From NCBI RefSeq assembly GCF_001661265.1, contig NW_017567014.1, positions 186,001-250,000 on the forward strand: 64,000 nucleotides of DNA, in the 5' to 3' direction. The stretch comes from Saitoella complicata NRRL Y-17804 (lineage: Eukaryota; Ascomycota; Saitoellomycetes; Saitoellales; Saitoellaceae). The position numbers and the translations under genes were made by a program. Positions 30,847-40,325 of this stretch are shown here, piece after piece (within the stretch, counting starts at the first letter, position 1; every line of letters starts with the position of its first letter). Under the pieces are notes generated by a model. The model saw nothing but the letters and a program-made list of their open reading frames with translations. It did no database searches and was not told the origin of the DNA.

Positions 30847-32862
30847 ATGTTCCGACGCTTGCTTGAAGCCATGACAAAAGCAATAAATGTTACCTCCTCG
30901 AGCAGCCGTCAACCATATCCTACTCACCCTCCTAACCGCCTAACTGCTGCGCGACCACCGGTAACGGAGCAGCTCCAAGTCGTCACGGACGCAAACAGCA
31001 AACTCATCGACTTCTGGGCCATCCAAGATGACTGGCTGAACCCGCGCGATCCCTATCATGATCGGATCATCTCCAAATACCTTAAGGGAACAGGATTCTG
31101 GCGGCCAGAGCAGGGTGGTTGGCAAGTATTCCTCGATGGTATGTTTAACTCTCCCTGGGCCTGTCCCGCGTTATGCTCGCAAGTGCCTAACTCGCAAAAT
31201 TACACAGTCACGGATCTCGACGAAACGAAGAAAGCCGCGTACTTGCTGAGTTATGACGATGTCAACGCCTACAAATCCGCCATCGAGCACGAAACCAACC
31301 TCATCCTCCCCCCCCTCCCGGCATCTTTTTCATTCCCCCCCAACACCGAATTCCCACTACCAACAAGACGCATCACCTCCAGAAGCGCACTCAAACGCTT
31401 CTGGTCATCAACACTCAACCCACCCTCCGCCCGTACCGTGGATGAGACCACCTACGCTAACACCGACCTCGCGAAAGCTATGGAACTACTCCAAACACCA
31501 GGCGCGACCTTCGTCGCGATCGACGTCGAATCATTCGAACACAACCACGACAAACTCCTCGAATTCGGGATCTCCACCGCACGCGTACCACCCGCCCAAA
31601 CACCCATCACGCACTCCACCGAACATTATCGGGTACAAGAAACACTATCTCTACGGAACGGCCGTTACGTCCCCGATAACTCCCACAAATTCAATTTTGG
31701 GCGTACCGAGGTCTTACCCTTGCGCGAAATCATCCGTCGAATCGATCACCTCTTCCAAGATCCCAATGTCGTATTCGTCGCGCACGATGCCAGGGGCGAC
31801 ATAAAATATCTCCGGGACGCTGGGTCACGACTCGATGCCCAGAAAGTCTTGGTGTTGGATACACAGAGGGTTTGGACGGCGTTGGCGAGGGTGCGCGAGG
31901 TGGCGAGCGATGGGGGTGCAGGGGGAAACAGTGGACAACGCTCTTTGAAAGCTTTGTGTGCGGAGATTGGGGTGGAGAATGTCAGGGATTTACATAATGC
32001 GGGGAATGATGCGGAGTATACGATGCAGGTGTTTCTACGGATGGCGCAGGCGGGGATCGAGGCCACGTCCAAGCCGGCGATGTTGTGTGATTGGATACGT
32101 GAGGATGGGTTACGCTACAACGCGTTGAACGCGCGCGCTGTTGTCGCTTCCACTTCGCAGACTTCGCAGGGTGGGTCGGGACGGCGGGGCGGCGAGAAGG
32201 TGAATGAGGAGATACCGGCGAGGGAAACTACGCGCCCGTTCTCGAGCATACCAGGAATTCCGTCTCAACCGATGGACAGGAACGTGTACGGGAGTTACCA
32301 GCACTCGCAGATGGGTGGGTCGAGAGGGATTCACACGAGACCGATGAGGGGAAGGGGCGATAGAATCGTTGCAAAGGGAAAGGATCCAGAGAGCAACGGT
32401 ATGGTTGATATACCTTCCACCACATTACCTTTACCGCAGCTGGAGAACACGAAATGGGAACGAAGGCCGCCACTATCCAACACTGTCAGTAATTATCCCT
32501 TGTCAGACCGCCTAACGAGCTGCAGAGGGGACCTTCTCGACGTCCTCGACCGGGAACTACCTCGCCAGCCGACACCGCCCCGAACCGATGACACGTTCGT
32601 GATTGCTCCCGATATCGTGTCTGTCATGGACTCGATGCCTGTTCCGCAATCTGCCGCCGCTGGAGCAGATAGGTTGACCAGCTTTGAGGGCAAGCTGTCG
32701 GAGCTGTTAGAGATGGAGTTACCAAAGTCGCCGCGAAGGGCTCGCAAGTTTTGGAAAACCAGACAGGAGAAACAGGAGGAAATGTCCGCTCCCGGGGCAG
32801 ATCGGTTGACGCGTGTCCAGGGTGAATTACCGGAGTTCTTGAAGAGGGAGTTGGGGAAGTAA
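30847..32862 (+). CDS. DEDDh exonuclease-like protein (Gfd2/YDR514C type), C-terminus apparently truncated
   Basis: Exons 30847-31138 and 31208-32862; the intron 31139-31207 (GTATGT, CTAAC branch, ACAG) is 69 nt, in frame and stop-free. The product is 648 aa. The exonuclease fold shows FVAIDVESFEHNHDKLLEFG (Asp203, Glu205), VVFVAHDARGDIKYL (third acidic residue) and LHNAGNDAEYTMQVF (His and final Asp). This DEDDh set is known from RNase T-like nucleases and fungal Gfd2 proteins. The tail holds repeats of the form DRLTxxxGxLxxxLxxELP near residues 535, 580 and 630. A further unit remains readable after the stop. The ATG at 30847 is a tentative start; 30871 is an alternative, and the transposon just upstream may have removed the original 5' end. 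Confidence 0.72.
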   Translation: MFRRLLEAMTKAINVTSSSSRQPYPTHPPNRLTAARPPVTEQLQVVTDANSKLIDFWAIQDDWLNPRDPYHDRIISKYLKGTGFWRPEQGGWQVFLDGMFNSPWACPALCSQVPNSQNYTVTDLDETKKAAYLLSYDDVNAYKSAIEHETNLILPPLPASFSFPPNTEFPLPTRRITSRSALKRFWSSTLNPPSARTVDETTYANTDLAKAMELLQTPGATFVAIDVESFEHNHDKLLEFGISTARVPPAQTPITHSTEHYRVQETLSLRNGRYVPDNSHKFNFGRTEVLPLREIIRRIDHLFQDPNVVFVAHDARGDIKYLRDAGSRLDAQKVLVLDTQRVWTALARVREVASDGGAGGNSGQRSLKALCAEIGVENVRDLHNAGNDAEYTMQVFLRMAQAGIEATSKPAMLCDWIREDGLRYNALNARAVVASTSQTSQGGSGRRGGEKVNEEIPARETTRPFSSIPGIPSQPMDRNVYGSYQHSQMGGSRGIHTRPMRGRGDRIVAKGKDPESNGMVDIPSTTLPLPQLENTKWERRPPLSNTVSNYPLSDRLTSCRGDLLDVLDRELPRQPTPPRTDDTFVIAPDIVSVMDSMPVPQSAAAGADRLTSFEGKLSELLEMELPKSPRRARKFWKTRQEKQEEMSAPGADRLTRVQGELPEFLKRELGK

Positions 32863-34979
32863 ATCGCGGAAGCTCAAAAGGGAAGTTTTTCGATTGCGCC
32901 GGATATCTTGTCCATCATGAAGACGTTGGAAGCGCGAGATCAACTAGAGCGAAGTAATCCGATGAGGGTTGAGGTGAATCACAAAAGTGTTCGCGGAACA
33001 AATAGGCGAAGTCGCTATCTCTTTTAGAGAAAGTTAGGAGATGTTCGCGGATGGTAAGTAAACGCTATGACGATGATGTAGCCAGAGAAACAGAAGGAGT
33101 TATGACAGACATACAATAGGCACGGATTTGACTTGGTACCTAGGAATTACGGAGCTGGACTTCCAGAGTTATCGGGTCAGCAGGTAGAGCCGGGATCTTA
33201 ACATCTGATAATTTTGCATGACACTTCTTCTTCCTCGGCCGTTGCATCCAGCAACCTCCTTGAGTTGTGCACCAATTGCCCCCTCTTTTCCTCCGGCTAT
33301 AACTATCAATCACACGCGTACCCGGCACGCGTTCCCCTCTTTACCCGCACCAATTGGAACAATCTCCGCCAGTACAGGTTGACGTCGGCAACTGTCGACT
33401 GGCATTACCCGTGCGCAACCAGGATGCGCATCCGATCCGACCTGAATCAACGGCGTATTCGACTTTACTTTCTCCCTCTTCCGAAGCCCTCCACGTGCGT
33501 TCATACCTGGTTTCCTCCGCGCAACCGTTGTATCCGGCGGACGTCCTTTGAACCGTGCACGCTACCCCGCCCCGAGCTTGAGGTTCGATGGAGCAGGGGA
33601 TGACCGACAGCTGGCTGGTCCCTCCTTCGAAGGTTTGGAGGGGAACATCATCTACCGTTTCGACACACCCTCCAAACTTTCCAAATTTTGCACTTCTGTC
33701 TCCCTCGGATCTCTCCGCTGCGCACTGATTCGTCCTAGATCTAGAGCTGTACTTGTAACGTTAATTTGGACGTTCGGACTCGGATGCGCCGCTGCAGATC
33801 GCTGGAACCGAGTAAAACACGGGAGGGCTTCTGCCTCTGGCTATAGGTGTAGATGGTAGAGTAAGGTTACACCAATCTTTGTTCAAGAAGGCGGTCTACG
33901 TCAGTGGAAGTTAAGACGTCACGATGGCGAGCGAGGTCGTGTAGCCATATGTAGATCAGAAGACAAGGTCGAGGTTCCATTTGGCTATGGCTTAGACCTT
34001 CGAACGTTAAGCTCGAAGACAGGCTGTCGATCAGCACAGCAGCTGATCCCTTTAACAGGCATCCTTCAGCATCCCAATTGACGATGGAAGAATGCACCGA
34101 GTACCTTCCTGTCCCTTCCGGGAATTCTCCTGCATCAGTGGGACGATAGTGGTGAATAGTACGGCCAACGTGCTCAAGGTTAAGCGCTACAAGGTTAAGT
34201 AAGCCCAGCTCTAGACGCGAATTAGTGTGCTGTCAATTTGCGCAAAATCACGGCAAATTCGAGGCGTGGCAAGCGCACGCGAGAGATATTGTGGGCAGTA
34301 TGAGGGGGGGTGATGTGGTGGGTGTTCGTTCAGCTGCAGTATCGCAATTGAGGGTCTGGCGGTCTGCCTGTCTGTGTGTTTGTGTGTAGCTGCTGTAGAG
34401 ATCAAGGATGGTGATGATGGCTCATCGATGGACAGATCTGATAAGAACTGGTACTCAATTAATCCCATTTAATAACGCAACGGAAGGTTTATAGACGGTT
34501 GGGTTGCGTTCGAGCTCAAGTGCGAAAAGTACGCCACTCTCAGAGCCTAAATCCGCGCCGAGGGCCGGACGCGGGTAGGCAGTAAGAAGGGCGAACCTTC
34601 CCGCCCCCGAGTTCTCTCGACTTCGTATGCCATTCGAATAAACATTCGCTACACCTTTTCGTATCCTTCTTCTTCGTCAATCGAAGCCTAGGGTCGATAT
34701 CGATCTACTGCCTCACGCAGCACAGGCTTCTCATATATACCTAGGTACCCTTAAGCTTTCGACCCTTGGGGCGTTTCGTTCGACTCGGATAGTTTCACGA
34801 CACTATATTTCGACAATAAACGATCGCAGCGATCGTAAGTTTCTCCTTCTATCCGGTAATTCAGTTTTTATACCTACGCGACCTTATTCGACCTCTCGTC
34901 GCATCCTACACCGCTCAGACCTCTTCCTTGGTCATATCACCCACAACATCTCGAATTGGCGACGACGTTGGATCATGTT
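32863..34979. other. Long upstream region of the Rua1-type gene
   Basis: 2117 bp without a supported gene. The first 165 bp continue the previous frame after its stop and still read like its repeat tail. Short frames at 33200-33860 have no coding texture. From about 34600 the sequence is CT-rich with start-site character, suggesting a long 5' leader for the gene at 34980. An 8-bp palindrome, CGATCGCAGCGATCG at about 34822-34836, sits in that leader. Confidence 0.45.
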
Positions 34980-37073
34980 ATGGAGTTCCGAGGTGATGTT
35001 GAGCAGAATCAGGGAGGAGCAGGTTTAGGGATGCCCATGCCTACACAGCCTGCGCCTGCGGTGGGTTCATATGGCATGTCGGCCGTACCCGTTCCCATGC
35101 TCAACACGCCCGCGCCGCCAGGTATGGGCTATGGACATCAAAATTTACAGGTTCCGGCGTATCCTGTCGCGTATGAACCGATGCTCAGCCCTACGACGAT
35201 CGACGCACCTGCTGGAGATGGGTTTTTCATGTCGCAAGATGCGGTGCAAAATGTGTCGCCCTACGTCGATCCAGTCAAACCCAACGAGCCAGCAACCGTC
35301 AATCGTCTTCCATTTTACTACCCTACCTACGATTCCCAAAACAACGCAGCGGATTACCAACCTCAGCCTCCGCCGCCGTCGATACAGGAAGGAGTGCAGT
35401 GGAATGTCATGCCGACGGGAGCTGATGGCAACGCTTCGACGCAGTTCACTCACATGCAAACGGGGATCGACCAGCCTATCTTGATATCTCAGTATTCCCC
35501 ACAACAACCACATGATATATACGACCAGCAAACAGCACATCTCCTCAATGAAGATATCTACCGGAGCATGAGAAGAGAAAGTGTCGGAAGTATGAACACC
35601 TTCAGCACAATCTCCTCCGCCGCACCCTCCATCAACGGGCCAGGACCCCACCGCAACCCAATGCGACTATCCTGGTCCCAAAACGGCGTTTCACCCACCG
35701 TCTCAGCATTCTCCTCCATGGACGACACCTCGGCCTACGACCCCCTCCAATCCCAAACATCCCCGAACCACCTCCACGTCGCTGGCGTCGGCGCCGTCCC
35801 CCAGCTCCAACATACCTCCGTCTCCCGAATTGCAGCACGTCGTGGTTCCTCGCCTTACTCACTCGGCCAGTCTCCGAGGAGGGGTTCGAAGAGGTGGAGT
35901 AATGGTTCGACAATGCAGGGGAAGATTGGGGATCTGCATCTGGGTACGTTACCGAGTGGATTGGGCGTGAGTGGAGCGGGGACGAGTCCGATGCATAGTC
36001 CGCCTGTGAGGGAGATTCCGGGGGCGGCAGAGGCGGGAGGGTGTGTCGGTGTTGGTATGGCGAGGAACTCGTCGCTGAGTGGACCTCCGGTCATGGTCCC
36101 TGTACCAGATATGACAATCCCGCAGCAACAGGGGCCCTGGGATCAGGATATCGGACCATCTGCCTCGGCGGCTGATCCGCAAAGAATGCAACAGTTGCAG
36201 CAATTACAAGCGCAGTTACTGCAGAAACAGATTCAGCAACAGCATCAACACCAGCAGCAGGAAAATCAAATGTATTTGCAGGAGCAGCATATGAAGCTTC
36301 AGCAGCAACAGGCAGCGGCCGCGATGATGTTACAGCAACAGCAGCAGATGCAAGCTCAGCAGCGGGTTCAGCATCGGCACCAGCACCAGCACCAGCACCA
36401 ACACCAACACCAGCACCAGCACCAGCTTCAGGTTCAGCATCAGTATCAACAGGTTATGCAAAGGTCGATGTCGATCCCGCAGCCGACGAGGGCAATTGTA
36501 CCACAGCCCGAGATCGTCCAGCAGCCGCCACCACAACCCCAATCTCAGCAACAAGGTCAGCCACAAGGTCAAGGTCACCAGCACAACGACGACGCCGGCG
36601 AGAACGATTGGCCTTACCAGCCCCACGCCCCACCTCTCGACGACATCGACCCGAAATCCGAGTCCGCCCCCCGCCAACAAAAACTCCGTTTCGCCGGCGA
36701 TCTTTACACTCCCCAATGGGTCCGCGGCACCGGCAACGCAAAAGAAGGCTGGTGCGACACCTGTCGACCCGGAAAATGGTTCCAACTCAAAAACAGTGCG
36801 TTCTGGTACCACAAGCAGTTCTACCATGGTATCAGTGCGGTCAGTGGTCGAGGATTCGTGCAGCCGCTTGAGATGAGAAAGGTCGAGGGGGAGGCGTGGG
36901 AGGGGATGTGTCATCAGTGTAAGCAGTGGGTTACAGTGGCGAGTCTGAAAAGGAAGAATAGTGTGCTATGGTTTAAGCATGCGCATAAATGTCATGAGTA
37001 CCTCAAGCCGGTTGCGAAAGGACAGGCGCACTCACGACGAGGAAGTGTGCAAACTAGCACGCAGCAGCAATAA
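34980..37073 (+). CDS. DNA-binding regulator with C-terminal Rua1-type zinc domain
   Basis: An intronless frame of 697 aa from the ATG at 34980 (MEFRGDVEQNQGGAGLGM). Residues 1-400 are disordered, rich in Pro, Gln, Ser and Tyr. Residues 405-515 are a low-complexity Gln/His tract including a run of alternating His-Gln at about 36370-36425. The C-terminal 140 residues are conserved in type: LRFAGDLYTPQWVRGTGNAK, WCDTCRPGKWFQLKNSAFWY, HKQFYHGISAVSG, MCHQCKQWVTVAS and WFKHAHKCHEYL, with Cys/His pairs that suggest two zinc sites. This matches the domain first named in Ustilago Rua1, a regulator of ustilagic acid synthesis; ascomycete homologues have mostly unknown targets. The polar tract probably serves as an activation region. 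Confidence 0.78.
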   Translation: MEFRGDVEQNQGGAGLGMPMPTQPAPAVGSYGMSAVPVPMLNTPAPPGMGYGHQNLQVPAYPVAYEPMLSPTTIDAPAGDGFFMSQDAVQNVSPYVDPVKPNEPATVNRLPFYYPTYDSQNNAADYQPQPPPPSIQEGVQWNVMPTGADGNASTQFTHMQTGIDQPILISQYSPQQPHDIYDQQTAHLLNEDIYRSMRRESVGSMNTFSTISSAAPSINGPGPHRNPMRLSWSQNGVSPTVSAFSSMDDTSAYDPLQSQTSPNHLHVAGVGAVPQLQHTSVSRIAARRGSSPYSLGQSPRRGSKRWSNGSTMQGKIGDLHLGTLPSGLGVSGAGTSPMHSPPVREIPGAAEAGGCVGVGMARNSSLSGPPVMVPVPDMTIPQQQGPWDQDIGPSASAADPQRMQQLQQLQAQLLQKQIQQQHQHQQQENQMYLQEQHMKLQQQQAAAAMMLQQQQQMQAQQRVQHRHQHQHQHQHQHQHQHQLQVQHQYQQVMQRSMSIPQPTRAIVPQPEIVQQPPPQPQSQQQGQPQGQGHQHNDDAGENDWPYQPHAPPLDDIDPKSESAPRQQKLRFAGDLYTPQWVRGTGNAKEGWCDTCRPGKWFQLKNSAFWYHKQFYHGISAVSGRGFVQPLEMRKVEGEAWEGMCHQCKQWVTVASLKRKNSVLWFKHAHKCHEYLKPVAKGQAHSRRGSVQTSTQQQ
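36360..36440 (+). repeat. CAGCAC-type hexamer tandem repeat coding His-Gln
   Basis: CAC/CAG and CAC/CAA units alternate for about ten repeats inside the preceding coding region. The length may vary between strains by slippage. It gives an alternating His-Gln peptide. Confidence 0.75.
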
Positions 37074-37677
37074 CGCCAACGTTCGACATCATCATCATTA
37101 CAGGAGGAAGAAAATGGGCAGAATGTCGATATTCCACGACAACACGATGGGAACTAGATAGCAGACGGCATCAACATCCTCACAATGGGGTGTACTTAAC
37201 CTCCAACAGTTTATTTTTGGCAAGGATTCGGGATATGGGGCGTTGATTGGTTGCATTGCAATTCTTATCGATTTTTTTACGTTCATGTTTATGATTTGTT
37301 TTTATGCAAAAGCATTCTGGCCATTGCACGACAGGTGGTTAAGGTTTTGGCATGCAAAGACATTCAACATGTATTTGCTTGGCTTATGGCTTCATTGAAA
37401 AGAAGATGGGAGAAGCGTAAAGGCGGTAAGAGTGATACCCACGTTCATTGTTTGGGGAATTATGGATATCATAAGTCTATGTCTATTGCCCTCCCTACCA
37501 AAAATCATCAAGCCATAAGCACGATCTCGAGGTGTAGACCATCTCACACCACAATCCTTCGTCGTCTCGCGCCCACCCCGCCCATTGCCCTGAATCCACA
37601 TCCATGTTATACGCACGTAACAGCGGCATCGACCGAGGTAAATTGCATCTTACACCCACATCCCTTCCTTCGTCGTC
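37074..37677. other. Convergent 3' region
   Basis: 604 bp between two convergent stop codons. T-rich at 37210-37310, suiting 3' UTR and polyadenylation signals for the plus-strand gene. Nothing else seen. Confidence 0.5.
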
Positions 37678-38613
37678 TCACGCCCACCTCGCTCCACCAT
37701 GCCCACTGCCCTCATCATCACTCCCCTCCAACGCCTCATCCATAACCGCCTCATCCTCCAACTGAATCCTCCCCCTCCCTCCCCTTCCCATACTCCCCAA
37801 ATTCTTCAAACCCGGAATCTTACTCCACACCGTCGCCCCAATAATCATCACCATATCCGCCACGAACGACACCACGGAGCGAAGGGTGTGATAATGTGGG
37901 ACTTGTCGCCAGCCGGATTGTCGCATAACGACGCGTTGGTAGACGATGCCGCCGACGAAGTAGGCGAGGAGGAAAAGAATTGCAAGGAGGCCGAATAAAC
38001 TCCCAACTCCCAAACCCTTCTGGCCTCCGGCTCCCCCTCCCGATCCGGAGTCGCCGCTGCCACGGCCGTGGCCGTGTGCGATTGGGCAGGCTCGCGCTGT
38101 CCGCCACTCGAAGAAGTAGTCGCACGAATGCGGGGATCCGACGAATGTGATAGCGGATTTCTGGGTTAAGTCCCGGTCGCAGAGAAAGGAGATTAGTGTC
38201 GTGCGTTTGCTCGGCCCAGTCGGACAGGGTGTATTAGACGGTAACTCCAACGTCAACCGCCTCCCACGCAGAATCGGAACAGTATTTACATCTCCAATCG
38301 AGATAAACTGTCCGTCCTCATCAACATACCCCGCGCTTGAGTGTGGTGCATCATCGGTAGTGTTGAGAAGCGGTGCACAGATGTTGAGGGTGAAGTTCGC
38401 GCCGTAGTCGTGCCCATTTACGGACCAATCTGTGGAGAAGAGGTCGGAGGTACGAGTCAGGGGACGGAGGTCGTAGTATTCTTTTGTGAGGGGATTGGTG
38501 AGGGTACAGGATTGGTCTTCGACTGGGGTTTCGGTTGCGAGCGCCAAGACATTGTTCAACGTCGACCCAGCTGTTAGAGCCAGGGCAAGGCCCGTTATAA
38601 GAGTGAATCGCAT
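37678..38613 (-). CDS. MRH-domain transmembrane receptor (Mrl1/Atg27-like)
   Basis: An intronless 311-aa frame. An N-terminal signal peptide (MRFTLITGLALALTAGSTL) leads to a luminal domain of about 170 residues with the mannose-6-phosphate receptor homology pattern: CTLTNPLTKEYYDLRPLTR, ICAPL, FLCDRDLTQKSAITFVG, CDYFFEWRTARACP. A Gly/Ser-rich linker precedes one membrane span near 203-227 (LFGLLAILFLLAYFVGGIVY). The cytosolic tail has RQSGWRQVPHYHTLRSVV and ends acidic (MDEALEGSDDEGSG), as sorting-receptor tails often do. Mrl1-type receptors sort vacuolar hydrolases; Atg27 is a related autophagy protein. I favour the general receptor class. The start is 269 bp from that of ERG24 on the other strand. 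Confidence 0.8.
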   Translation of the reverse strand: MRFTLITGLALALTAGSTLNNVLALATETPVEDQSCTLTNPLTKEYYDLRPLTRTSDLFSTDWSVNGHDYGANFTLNICAPLLNTTDDAPHSSAGYVDEDGQFISIGDVNTVPILRGRRLTLELPSNTPCPTGPSKRTTLISFLCDRDLTQKSAITFVGSPHSCDYFFEWRTARACPIAHGHGRGSGDSGSGGGAGGQKGLGVGSLFGLLAILFLLAYFVGGIVYQRVVMRQSGWRQVPHYHTLRSVVSFVADMVMIIGATVWSKIPGLKNLGSMGRGGRGRIQLEDEAVMDEALEGSDDEGSGHGGARWA

Positions 38614-38853
38614 GGCTGTATTGCAACTGCGATTGGAATTGCAATTGACGGAGGGGGTATATTGTCGAGGAGGTCTTGGAGGTTACCTGGGAGGTTGACG
38701 CAATGGCCTACGTGTATTGGGATGCCTCTAGCCGACCATGCATGGCCGTACATGTGGGGACGTCGAGGCAGTGCAACGCCAACAATCCATAAATCCCTGG
38801 GTGAAAAAGTTGGGATATTTAGGTTGATCGAGGACCCTGATCGCCGTTCCCTG

Positions 38854-38862
38854 TTATACGAG
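38854..38862 (-). promoter_or_regulatory. Sterol-response-like site CTCGTATAA upstream of ERG24
   Basis: The minus strand reads CTCGTATAA, 20 bp before the ERG24 ATG. This matches nine bases of the budding-yeast sterol regulatory element bound by Upc2/Ecm22 (core TCGTATA). One copy only, so chance is possible, and it may lie inside the leader. Confidence 0.3.
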
Positions 38863-38882
38863 ATCGACAGTGCTTGGTCAGG

Positions 38883-40325
38883 ATGCCGAGAAAAAAGGTG
38901 AACGCGCCGAAGGCTGCGACGGTGGACGCGCAGAAGGTCGACACGAAGGATGTCAAGGCTGTTGGGCCGCTGAACCGTACCCCACCTATCTCCTCCAACC
39001 CTTCGTTACCTTACTAACCCTTTTGAACAGCCAAGACAACTCATTATGAGTTTGCGGGCCCCATTGGAGCCCTGGGAGTTACACTTTTGACCCCAGCCTT
39101 CACCTACCTCCTCTACTTCGCCTGCAACCCAGCGTCATGCTCTATCCCAACTATCTCCGGACTCCAGTCTCAATGGCCCGGCTGGGCAGGATTGTTCGAC
39201 CCGGAAGCTATTCGGGCGTATTTGAAGTGGTGGCAGTTATTGTTGATGTTGTGGGTCGTTATCCCTGGACCATGGGTTGAAGGAACGGAGTTGAGGGATG
39301 GGACGAGGGCGAGGTATAAGATGAATGGGTTTCGGACGTTCGTGGTGGTTATTGCAATGCAGATTGCAGTCTTGCTGAGGTACGGGCCCGGACATTCAGT
39401 GTTTACATTCGTGTGGGAGCATTACCTCGGGCTCATCACCGCAGCCTGCCTCTTCTCATTCGCCCTTGCGATTCATGTTTACGCCTCCTCCTACATCCCT
39501 ATTAAGAATGGTGGCAGCAAGTTGTTGGCACTTGGAGGAAACTCAGGAAATGTTGTGTACGACTTCTTCATTGGCCGCGAACTAAACCCCACCCTCAACC
39601 TCCCCTTCCTCCCCGATCAACCCTTCGACATCAAGCAGTTTGCCGAACTCCGCCCCGGAATCATTCTCTGGGCCATTCTCAACATCGCTTTTGCTGCGCA
39701 CCAGTTCGTTGAGTTTGGAAGGGTGACGGACTCTATGGTCTTGGTTTGTGTGTTTCAGGGATGGTATTGTTTGGATTCGTTGTGGAATGAGGAGGCGGTG
39801 TTGACGACGATGGATATTACGACGGATGGGTTTGGGTTCATGCTCTCTTTTGGCGACCTCGTCTGGGTTCCGTTCACCTACTCTCTGCAGGCGCGATACC
39901 TTGCTTCACACCCCGTCGATCTCGGCCTCTGGAAATCCATAGGCATAATTGCGGTTCAGCTCACTGGATACTACATCTTCCGCTCCGCAAATACCCAAAA
40001 GAACACCTTCCGCAACACCCCCACCCACCCCTCCGTCTCCCACCTAACCTACCTCCAAACCTCGTACGGCACAAAACTCATCACTTCAGGCTGGTGGGGA
40101 ACCGCACGCCACATCAACTACCTTGGAGACTGGATCATGGCATGGGCGTGGTGTCTCCCCACGGGCTTCGCAACTCCCATTACGTACTTTTATGTCGGGT
40201 ATTTCGCTGTGTTGTTGGTGCATCGGGAGAGGAGGGATGAGGAGAAGTGTGGGAGGAAGTATGGGAAGGATTGGGAGGAGTATAAGGGGAGTGTTAGGTG
40301 GAGGATCGTGCCGTATGTGTATTAG
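38883..40325 (+). CDS. ERG24: Delta(14)-sterol reductase
   Basis: Exons 38883-38976 and 39031-40325; the intron 38977-39030 (54 nt) has GTACCC, a TTACTAAC branch and AACAG. The product is 462 aa, slightly longer than yeast Erg24. After a basic Lys/Ala-rich N-terminus it has eight to ten hydrophobic segments. Signatures include LLALGGNSGNVVYDFFIGRE, LNPTLNLPF, IILWAILNIAFAAHQ, TTDGFGFMLSFGDLVWVPF and the C-terminal motif ARHINYLGDWIMAWAWCLP; it ends EEYKGSVRWRIVPYVY. The enzyme is known to reduce the C14-C15 double bond left by Erg11 in ergosterol synthesis, in the endoplasmic reticulum, and is the target of morpholine fungicides. The N-terminus is not restored without the splice. Confidence 0.93.

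Noticed and set aside
33214-33859. Series of overlapping plus-strand frames upstream of the Rua1-type gene
   Set aside because: No protein-like composition, no domain, mutually overlapping in different frames.
34822-34836. Palindrome CGATCGCAGCGATCG in the leader of the Rua1-type gene
   Set aside because: One short palindrome with no second copy or known binder; not enough to call a regulatory site.
37251-37745. 164-codon plus-strand frame between the Rua1-type gene and the MRH receptor
   Set aside because: It runs through a T-rich 3' region and into the antisense of the receptor gene; low-complexity and no known motif.
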